DNA from: an uncultured Bacteroidaceae bacterium
GTDB taxonomy: Bacteria > Bacteroidota > Bacteroidia > Bacteroidales > Bacteroidaceae
Reading direction: 5' to 3'
Length of the DNA stretch: 57,925 nucleotides
Assembly (NCBI GenBank): GCA_905235285.1
Contig: CAJOLI010000003.1
Location: 1-57,925, forward strand
Part shown: one piece after another, positions 8,060 through 15,324 of the stretch
Layout: each line of letters opens with the position of its first letter
Position numbering within the stretch: position 1 is the first letter of the stretch
Translations under genes and position numbers: made by a program
Notes under the pieces: generated by a model
Databases searched by the model: none
The model's input: the letters and a program-made list of their open reading frames with translations, nothing else
What the model was told of the DNA's origin: nothing

Positions 8060-8082
8060 GCGGCGTTCACGCCGCAAAGGTA
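8060..8082 (-). promoter_or_regulatory. Promoter with overlapping palindrome for the 52-aa/GNAT pair
   Basis: The minus strand reads TACCTTTG at 8075-8082, an exact TAnnTTTG -7 element. Immediately downstream, 8060-8075 is GCGGCGTGAACGCCGC, with 6-bp perfect arms, which falls on the expected transcription start. A palindrome there could be an autoregulatory operator or a 5' stem in the RNA. The leader to the first ATG (7965) is about 100 nt. Confidence 0.6.
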
Positions 8083-8326
8083 CAACATTACTTTTAATTA
8101 AAGATTAGATTTGTATAGTTTAACGTCGTTTTATAACCATTTTGGCACATTTTCTTAGAAAAGCCTACTGAAATAGCCAAAGTTGGCATTGAATTATTGC
8201 CATTGAATCTCTGGGGCTTTGTCCATCCGAGATACAACGGCGGTACGACGCCCTCATTCATGTCTCTAATGTTGGTTTCGGTGGCCACTGAACAATCAGA
8301 ACATCAAGATGTAACGAATGACGCGA

Positions 8327-8378
8327 AAAAAGATACGGCATCCATCCCTTACAGAGTAGGATGATGCCGTATCTTTTT
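8327..8378. terminator. Strong terminator closing the giant surface protein operon
   Basis: The arms 8327-8342 and 8363-8378 are perfectly complementary over 16 bp and extend with one bulge. On the minus strand the stem is followed by a run of T, 32 bp after the stop of the 60-residue gene. The A-rich and T-rich flanks would allow it to work in both directions. Confidence 0.85.
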
Positions 8379-8409
8379 CTATTATGATGGTCTGAGACCA
8401 GCTTAAGTA

Positions 8410-8592
8410 TTAGTCTGCATCCTTGTCAAAGGCGTCATCGGAGCCTGAGGTGTTCCAGAGGTCCCAGTCACCCTTGTCTTTGGTTAAGACGTCGCTATTG
8501 TCGGCATTTCCATCTTGTATAGAGAGTGCTATGACGCTCATGGCTTGCACGTTGTAAGCCTGAATGGCAGGAATGATATATGTCTTTTTCAT
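8410..8592 (-). CDS. Small acidic peptide of unknown function (60 residues)
   Basis: The gene lies 30 bp downstream of the giant surface protein gene and just before a strong terminator, so it is very likely in the same transcript. It begins MKKTYIIPAIQAYNVQAMS, an N-terminus of a kind found on many short Bacteroidota proteins that is not a normal signal peptide, then changes to a strongly acidic polar tail (DGNADNSDVLTKDKGDWD and onward to DDAFDKDAD). There is no Cys. Leader-like first half and charged second half would suit a ribosomally made peptide precursor, but no modification enzyme is nearby. It is not recognised, and coding status rests on context and composition. Confidence 0.6.
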   Translation of the reverse strand: MKKTYIIPAIQAYNVQAMSVIALSIQDGNADNSDVLTKDKGDWDLWNTSGSDDAFDKDAD

Positions 8593-8622
8593 TGTCGGAA
8601 AAATTAATATTTTGAAGTTCTA

Positions 8623-11600
8623 TTATTTAACTATAACCTTCTTGCCATTCTTCATGTGTGAAGCGCCGCGTTGCGTCGAGCGGATGATGTTCACGCCTCG
8701 CTGTAGCTTGCTCATGCTCTGTCCGGCGACGTTGTAGATCTTAGCGTTGTCGGATTCGACCTCCACGCCATTGATGGCATCAACGGTCGGGCCTATGATG
8801 AAGGCCTTGACACCGCCATCAGGAGCTACGAGGTAAGCGCGGTTCTTACGTACCATCGGGCGTGCCTGCGAATAGTCAACCAGGTAGAAGCCAACCTTGT
8901 CGTCCTGTTTCTGGAGCACGTAGCTGCCTTCGGGAGCGTCCATGTCCTTGTATGTACCTACAAGGGCGCCTTCCTTCAGCTCTGCGGGAGCAGCTTTAGT
9001 GACCTTGCCGCTAATCGTGAAGTCCTTAGCTTCGTCAGCACTCAGGATAACGGGCGTGTGAGCGGGAACGGCACCCTCAACAGGAGTCAGCTCGATGGTT
9101 GTGCCATTCTCAGCCACGGTAGCTGTAGAAGCTGTCACACCTTCAGGCATCGTAGCGTCGAACGGAGCTACGAGGGTAGCATAGAGAGCATCAGAGATGG
9201 TCACCTCTATTTCCTCTTCAGGTGCACCGAGATAGGTCAGGCGGAAGTTGTCGAAGAGCACCCAACTGGCATCCGTGGTCTTTTGGTCTTGCTTAATGCC
9301 AATGGTCAGATTGCCGTCAAGGCCGACGGTTACTTCCACGCTGGTGTCATAGAGACCCGTCTCAAAGGCTGCAAGAGCCTCGGCAGGCCAGTTGGCGAAT
9401 GTTCCGTTATTGGAAGCCTGAGATGCAATGCCAGGCAGTTTGCCAGCCTCAGTAGCGATGTTCGGGAGATATTCCGTTTCATCGTTAGCAATCAGATATG
9501 CCTCGCTGATGAGTTCGCCACCATTGTTTACGATGCTAGCTTGGTAGTCACCATTACCCTGACGGAAGAAACCATTCACACTGACAATGTACTTACCGGG
9601 ACGCAGACCTGTCAGCTCCTGAGTGTAGCTGAAGCTGTTGGCATTCCAGACTTCATAGCCGTAGTCGCTGTTGCGGTTGAAATCTTCAGTCTTAGGATTC
9701 TCGCCAGAAGAAACGTGTGCGCCACCATTGCCGCCATTACATACTTTGGTCCACATATCCAACCCCCAGACACGGCTCAAGCCACCGTTGTTGACGAGGT
9801 AGTTGACCTCAACAGGATTCACTTCGGTGGCAGCGTCAGCCAGAGCCTCGCGCTCTGCCACGCTCACCAGCTTCCACTGGTTGTTGGGTTTACCGAAGCC
9901 GGAGCGATCTTTGGAAACATTGTTCCAATACGGATAATTATTATTGTCATTGAGTCCATTGGGATCGTAACCGAGTAAATTACCGTCATTCGTTGTAGAA
10001 CCAATAGTATATACGCCAGGCTGTCCATCTACAGGCAGGAAATTCCAAGTATTTTGCCCATTGGTGTCCACGTATGCATTCCAATCAATGTATTTTTTCT
10101 CACCATTGATGTTGGTCTGCATCTTGAATGTACTACCATCGGCTACCAATGTAACGGGGATACCATAGAGACCTACAGCTGCATGCGTATTCCAGTCGGA
10201 ACCATTCTCCAACCACATACCCGTACCTATATTATAAAGGTAATATTCACCTTCTGCAGGTGTGGCACCGGTATAAATGTCGGGCTGTCCAAGAGCGTTA
10301 ATCTTGCGGGCAGAGCGCAGTACGTAAAGCTGTGCATTAATTGCAGCTGTAATGCCATCGGCGTTGGCTGCTTCGACAGCAGCGACCTCGGCTGTAGTGT
10401 TGATGCTCTCAGCCTCTGCAAGTGCTACAGTCTGTTTGAAGATGGAGAAATCAATAGCATTTGTCTGATCAATAACTTCCTGCAAGGCATTGTATGCATT
10501 AATCAAGTCATCTGCAGTCTTCTCTTCGGATTCAAGGAGAGCTTCGCCGCTACTGATTGCTTCGCCGACATAGCTAAGATTGAGTCCGAGGTTGTTAATA
10601 AGAGCTTGAGCCTCATCTATCTTGTTTTGCAGGTCATTCTCTAATGGCGTGAGGTCAACATCAGTACCCTTGTAGAGGAGACGGAAGTTGTCGAGGACAA
10701 ACCAGTCACCATCGTTCATTTTTTCCGTCTTACGTGCTCCGATGGTCATCTTACCATCTTCACCGACAATAATGTCATCGAGAGAAGCCCAGTAGAGACC
10801 ATTCTGGAAATAGAGGCAGGCATCATCAATACCGTCGGGCATATAACCTACAGCAGAAGCTCTACCGATGCCGGGAGCCTTGTCTGCCTGAACGGACACA
10901 TTCTGGATGAGCGCACTCTTGGTGCCAGCAAACAGCGTAGCCAACTGAATGGCTTCACCGCCACCTTCGAGAATCTCAACCTGCTTGGTGAATCCACCAT
11001 CGCGATAGAAGGCCTGAACCCTCAGCTCGTAGTTTCCTGCGGGAAGGCCGGTCACGGTCTGCTGAACAGAAGCAGCGGTTTGATTGTAAGCTTCTATGGC
11101 GAAATCGGGATGGTTAGCACCGCGTCCCCAGATGGCAGTGTTGGAAAGTTCCCACTTGCTGACATCTTCGCGCTGGCTGAAGCCTGGGCTCTGGATGTAA
11201 TAGCTGACATCGACAGGATTCTCGGCGGTAGCAGATGGGATGAGGGCATCGCGGTCAGCCTTTGTCACCAGCTTCCACTGGTTGTTGGGGTCATTGCCGT
11301 TGGTCTTGCCGTTATCCACGCGGTTGTAGGTTCCCGTGGTATAGCCAAGCATACTATTTGTGTCATCGTTCTTGGTGATATTATAGATGCCATCACCTAC
11401 TTGCACAAATTTCCAAGCGTAGGCACCTGCATCGCAGTAAGCACCATTGTTAAGGAAATGATTATTACCATCAAGGCTGAGATGTGTGTCAATCTGGAAG
11501 TTGTCACCATCGGCAACAAGGGTCATCAGTACACCGGGGAAGCCCAGGGCTGCATGAGCACCCCAATCGTCACCACCACAGAGGAAGCGCTTCTGACCTA

Positions 11601-13077
11601 CATTATAGAGGTAGAAATCGCCGGCAGCAGGTGCATTGCCTGCATAGTTGTTATCATCGGTTTCTGCATTGGCCAAGCGACGGGCAATGCGCAGGGCAGA
11701 AAGTGCATTGTTCAGTGCTTCCACTGTAGTAGCAGTAGCGAGCACATTAGACGCATCTGTTACATCAACACCTTCTTCACCAGCAAGAGCAATAGTAGAA
11801 CTGAGGAAGCCACCGGGTTCACGACTGCTTTCTGCCGTCGTGTTGGCTGCGTTGAGTGCAGCAGTTGCATTGTCTAATGCTTCTGCATCGGTATAGCTGG
11901 GTTTGTTTTCACCACTGTTTTCATCGATAACTACCTGAAGGGCATTGCGGAAGCCGGTGGGCAAGGCTGCATCGATGACCTTTTCCTGTGCTATTGCCAA
12001 AGCAGCCTCATAAGCTTCAATTTTTTCAGTCAAAGGAAGGTCACCGGTCTTTGTGAGCGAATAAATCTGGATAACATGCCAGTTGGTCAGGCCCGCAACA
12101 TTAAGACCGTATCCGATCGTGATCGTTCCGTCCTTCACAGTGACATCATGAATGGTGTATGGCCATGAGAGTTCATCGCCACGAGATCCTTCCCAAGCAA
12201 CATTCGTACCACTTGCCAAAATAGGTGTTCTGACTTCGGATTCACCAGAAGTAGCAAACACGTATGCTGTCGTGCGGTCTCGACCAGTGAGCGTGGCACC
12301 ATCGTTACGTTCATTATGGGCAATACCAAAAACGCGTACCTCATAGATACCATTGTCCAGACCTGATACAGTCTGAGACATCATAGTGCCTGTCTTAGCA
12401 TTGTTTGGCCTATACACTTCTGACAGGGTAGTGGATGTACCTGTATATGTGGTTACAGGACCTGCGTAATTACCACCGCCACCCCAATCTCCAGAATCTA
12501 ATTTCACCTTTGACGTGAAGTCAGTACGTGTAGCTGCGTCGTAGTTTTCCGGTGTTACAAGCATCCATTCATCCCAACCAGGAGCACCCGCACTTGTGCT
12601 GCTGCCTGTTGTACGTGTTAAGGGATTGGCTCTTGAGCCGCGGTCCTGACTATCGACCTCCATATTACGGTTCGAATGGTCTGGATTCTTAATGTAATAG
12701 ACGTTTGTAGTGCCTTCTTTCAGTACAAAGCTCCACTGAGTTATACCAGGTCCATATTCTTCAACGTCGGTAAAGATATTACTATTGTCAATGTTCTCTA
12801 CGAGATAAGGATTGGCCTTGTCAGGACGGAACTCATTAGTCTTAATGTAAAACCTTCCATCCACTCCAGCTTGTAAGATGATAGCGACAGATGGTTTAAG
12901 CGACAAATGTCCGCGGTTATCATCATTCGTCAAGAATCCACCTTTACCTACATTGTAAAGATAGTACCTGCCGCCGTCCTCTGGAGCTGACGGTGTCCAT
13001 TGTTGTGCCCACAGGGAACTGCTCCCTCCGAGCACGCTTGCGATGAATAACATCGCGAAAAGTAGTTTTCTTTTCAT
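8623..13077 (-). CDS. Giant T9SS-tailed surface protein with three YLYNVG modules
   Basis: The start at 13077 gives a signal peptide (MKRKLLFAMLFIASVLGGSS to LWAQ) and 1484 residues. Three long modules each open with a YYLYNVG-type strand (near residues 39, 489 and 946). The modules continue with NQWKLVT-x-DR and a beta-sandwich typified by GLPAGNYELRVQAFYR and ending in FDNFRLTY. Helical FIVAR-like linkers (about 350-465 and 810-925) separate them. The last 75 residues are a T9SS type A-like sorting domain ending MKNGKKVIVK. No catalytic motif is visible. The beta-sandwiches look like carbohydrate-binding folds, so a surface glycan binder or adhesin is plausible. It is divergent from the GH93-GH3-GH127 operon. 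A paralogue is at 23504-27229. Confidence 0.8.
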   Translation of the reverse strand: MKRKLLFAMLFIASVLGGSSSLWAQQWTPSAPEDGGRYYLYNVGKGGFLTNDDNRGHLSLKPSVAIILQAGVDGRFYIKTNEFRPDKANPYLVENIDNSNIFTDVEEYGPGITQWSFVLKEGTTNVYYIKNPDHSNRNMEVDSQDRGSRANPLTRTTGSSTSAGAPGWDEWMLVTPENYDAATRTDFTSKVKLDSGDWGGGGNYAGPVTTYTGTSTTLSEVYRPNNAKTGTMMSQTVSGLDNGIYEVRVFGIAHNERNDGATLTGRDRTTAYVFATSGESEVRTPILASGTNVAWEGSRGDELSWPYTIHDVTVKDGTITIGYGLNVAGLTNWHVIQIYSLTKTGDLPLTEKIEAYEAALAIAQEKVIDAALPTGFRNALQVVIDENSGENKPSYTDAEALDNATAALNAANTTAESSREPGGFLSSTIALAGEEGVDVTDASNVLATATTVEALNNALSALRIARRLANAETDDNNYAGNAPAAGDFYLYNVGQKRFLCGGDDWGAHAALGFPGVLMTLVADGDNFQIDTHLSLDGNNHFLNNGAYCDAGAYAWKFVQVGDGIYNITKNDDTNSMLGYTTGTYNRVDNGKTNGNDPNNQWKLVTKADRDALIPSATAENPVDVSYYIQSPGFSQREDVSKWELSNTAIWGRGANHPDFAIEAYNQTAASVQQTVTGLPAGNYELRVQAFYRDGGFTKQVEILEGGGEAIQLATLFAGTKSALIQNVSVQADKAPGIGRASAVGYMPDGIDDACLYFQNGLYWASLDDIIVGEDGKMTIGARKTEKMNDGDWFVLDNFRLLYKGTDVDLTPLENDLQNKIDEAQALINNLGLNLSYVGEAISSGEALLESEEKTADDLINAYNALQEVIDQTNAIDFSIFKQTVALAEAESINTTAEVAAVEAANADGITAAINAQLYVLRSARKINALGQPDIYTGATPAEGEYYLYNIGTGMWLENGSDWNTHAAVGLYGIPVTLVADGSTFKMQTNINGEKKYIDWNAYVDTNGQNTWNFLPVDGQPGVYTIGSTTNDGNLLGYDPNGLNDNNNYPYWNNVSKDRSGFGKPNNQWKLVSVAEREALADAATEVNPVEVNYLVNNGGLSRVWGLDMWTKVCNGGNGGAHVSSGENPKTEDFNRNSDYGYEVWNANSFSYTQELTGLRPGKYIVSVNGFFRQGNGDYQASIVNNGGELISEAYLIANDETEYLPNIATEAGKLPGIASQASNNGTFANWPAEALAAFETGLYDTSVEVTVGLDGNLTIGIKQDQKTTDASWVLFDNFRLTYLGAPEEEIEVTISDALYATLVAPFDATMPEGVTASTATVAENGTTIELTPVEGAVPAHTPVILSADEAKDFTISGKVTKAAPAELKEGALVGTYKDMDAPEGSYVLQKQDDKVGFYLVDYSQARPMVRKNRAYLVAPDGGVKAFIIGPTVDAINGVEVESDNAKIYNVAGQSMSKLQRGVNIIRSTQRGASHMKNGKKVIVK

Positions 13078-13143
13078 AAATAATTTGGTTTGTTTGAAAT
13101 ATAGAAAGTTAAAATGCATACAGAAGTTCATAACCCGACAGCA

Positions 13144-13198
13144 GCCCTCTAAAGAGGGCCTGTAAGGTGCCATTTTCTCTTTTTTCGTTTCAAAAGTA
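13144..13198 (-). promoter_or_regulatory. Promoter and leader hairpin of the giant surface protein
   Basis: The minus strand reads TACTTTTG at 13191-13198, matching the -7 consensus. The transcript leader of about 110 nt contains the hairpin 13144-13149/13154-13159 (6-bp perfect stem, TTTA loop). This supports the start at 13077. Confidence 0.6.
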
Positions 13199-13240
13199 CA
13201 TTATTATATTAATATACGAAAGATAAGAATAAGCCTTTTC

Positions 13241-13317
13241 ATGCAACAATACATTCAGGTTGAGTAGATTGCTATTAATTGACTCGATTGTTGGATTCAA
13301 TGACTGGATTGTTGCAT
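13241..13317. promoter_or_regulatory. 10-bp inverted repeat in a divergent promoter region
   Basis: ATGCAACAAT at 13241-13250 and its exact reverse complement at 13308-13317 lie between the giant surface protein gene and the GH93-like gene. GATTGTTG also occurs as a direct repeat between 13285 and 13315. This is a candidate regulator binding region; no -7 element for the plus-strand operon could be assigned with confidence. Confidence 0.4.
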
Positions 13318-13385
13318 CCTTTTGGCCAACTTATTCCGACATTAGCAACAAAATTAAAGAAAAAACCAATAAAATAGGCAAAACA

Positions 13386-15290
13386 ATGCTACACTACAAA
13401 AAAATTCTCGCTCTATGTTGCATGGCCTCATTCTTCACATCGGCCATCGCACAGAACTATCGTACAGGCATCCGCATCGGTTGGGACTACAGGATGCAGA
13501 AATTCGAGACCCCCGGCGGCTACGGCCGCGTGAAGGTGCTCCGCGACGGGCGTCAGGCCCTTGTCTATGACGAAGGCGGCGTATGCAAGATTCGCTTCAA
13601 ACAGCCTAAGGCCAAGGTCTTCCAGGCTGCCTTCACCGTTGCCGTGCCCCCTGCAGGCGCCGGAAACACCAATGCCGAGCTCTTAGAACTGCAGGACGGC
13701 ACGCTGATGTATGCCTGGAACGAGCGCTGGGCCACTAAGATCAAGGTGAAATACTCCACCGACGGCGGACGCACGTGGTTTGGCGAGCAGACGCTCTTCC
13801 AGCAGTATGTAAATCAGGATTTCATCAACGGCGACAACAATTACAACGGTCCGATAGGCGTCTGGGAACCATGTATCATTCAACTGCCGTCAGGCGAGGT
13901 GCAGGTCTATTTTGCCAACGAGGCCGACACGCCCAACAACGACCAGAACATCTCAATGGTGCGCTCCACAACGGCTAATGCCGATGGCACGCGCCGCTGG
14001 CAGGCCGGGCACGTTGTTCCTTGTTATACCGTAGGCGCACGCGACGGCATGCCGGTGCCCGTCGTGCTGCAGAACGACCGCGGCATAGCACTTGCCATCG
14101 AGGACGACGGCTTCGGCGGCGGCTTCCAGCCAGGCATCATATATACCACACTGGAGGACAACTGGAGCAGTGGCATCCGCTATGGCGACAGCCCTGACCG
14201 CTGGATAGGCATCATCGGCGGCGAGCCGCGTGGCGGCGGTGCCCCTTACCTCATCCAGCTGAAGACTGGCGAGACCATCCTCTCCACGCAGACCAACTCG
14301 CTGGCCGATCAGCGCGGCGCGCCTTGGGATGATATGTATAAATTCCGCCAGTTTGTATATGTCGGCAACGCCATGGCCCGCAACTTCCAATGTTACAGTA
14401 TTCCCTTCCCCTTCATGGACGAGCCCGACCAGGGCGGCGTATGGAACTCGCTCTGCCAGATCAATGACTCCACCATCATGGCTATCTCCGAGGTCCACGG
14501 ACACCCCACCCAGAGCGGTATATGGAGCAACGAAGGCCGCATCATGCACCCGCTGACGTCCTACGAGGTGGGGCGCGGCACTACCGACCTGCCATGGCAG
14601 GGGGCCATCTCCGATGTCTTCGTGGGTTCGCTGAGTCAGGCCGGCATGTATGTCTCTTCGCTCTGGAACACCGACTCGCTTTACCTCCGCTTCGTGGTGC
14701 GCGACAGAGACCTGCGCTCGCCCGACGAAGGCGCTGCCATTTGGGATGCCGACGGCGTGGAGTTCTTCTACGACAGCAAGCGCAACACCGAAAACAACGT
14801 ACCCGCCGGAATATATAAATTCTTTGTCAACATCGATGGTCAAACGCTTGTCTCGCGCAGCACGGGAACAGGATGGCAGGATCTCACGGAGGCTCAGCAC
14901 GGCATGCACGTCACCATCGAGCGTACCTCCGACGGCTATACTGCCTGCATGGCGCTGCCGTGGGGACGCATAGGACGACGCCCCTCGAGCAAGCGTTTCA
15001 CGGGTTACTTCAAGCTTCACAACAAGGACGTGCGCAACGGCCGTACGTACATCTACCATGAGCCCCTCTCGGGTATCGATGAGGGTCGCTGTCTCACCTG
15101 GTGGGAATATGGTCTGGGCGACGCCCCCGTGGGCATACATGAGGTGACGACGCAGGAACTCAATGGAACGAATGGCGAAGACTGGGGAACGGCCTGCGGA
15201 ACTCTGTTCGACCTCAACGGACGCCCCGTTGTACGCCCCACCCGAGGTGGTATCTACGTCCGCGACGGCAAAAAGATAATGATTCGCTGA
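13386..15290 (+). CDS. Sialidase-fold glycosidase, probably GH93 exo-arabinanase, T9SS-tailed
   Basis: The start at 13386 gives a signal peptide (MLHYKKILALCCMASFFTSAIAQ) and 634 residues. A six-bladed propeller with an Asp-box (YSTDGGRTWF, about residue 125) covers roughly residues 25-400. GVWEPCIIQLPSGE and GEPRGGGAPYLIQL carry conserved Glu residues in positions that would suit a retaining GH93 enzyme, which releases arabinobiose from alpha-1,5-arabinan. A CBM9/DOMON-like beta-sandwich follows (about 410-585, with DADGVEFFYD), then a tail ending GGIYVRDGKKIMIR consistent with T9SS export. It is first in an operon with GH3 and GH127. GH33-like or other BNR enzymes are the alternative; the neighbours favour GH93. 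Confidence 0.65.
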   Translation: MLHYKKILALCCMASFFTSAIAQNYRTGIRIGWDYRMQKFETPGGYGRVKVLRDGRQALVYDEGGVCKIRFKQPKAKVFQAAFTVAVPPAGAGNTNAELLELQDGTLMYAWNERWATKIKVKYSTDGGRTWFGEQTLFQQYVNQDFINGDNNYNGPIGVWEPCIIQLPSGEVQVYFANEADTPNNDQNISMVRSTTANADGTRRWQAGHVVPCYTVGARDGMPVPVVLQNDRGIALAIEDDGFGGGFQPGIIYTTLEDNWSSGIRYGDSPDRWIGIIGGEPRGGGAPYLIQLKTGETILSTQTNSLADQRGAPWDDMYKFRQFVYVGNAMARNFQCYSIPFPFMDEPDQGGVWNSLCQINDSTIMAISEVHGHPTQSGIWSNEGRIMHPLTSYEVGRGTTDLPWQGAISDVFVGSLSQAGMYVSSLWNTDSLYLRFVVRDRDLRSPDEGAAIWDADGVEFFYDSKRNTENNVPAGIYKFFVNIDGQTLVSRSTGTGWQDLTEAQHGMHVTIERTSDGYTACMALPWGRIGRRPSSKRFTGYFKLHNKDVRNGRTYIYHEPLSGIDEGRCLTWWEYGLGDAPVGIHEVTTQELNGTNGEDWGTACGTLFDLNGRPVVRPTRGGIYVRDGKKIMIR

Positions 15291-15324
15291 AAATAACCTC
15301 ATAGTATATCTTCCCCAATAAATC

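Noticed and set aside
8094..8288. 64-codon reverse-strand frame
   Set aside because: It would start between the terminator at 8327-8378 and the promoter at 8075-8082, with no ribosome site or recognisable composition.
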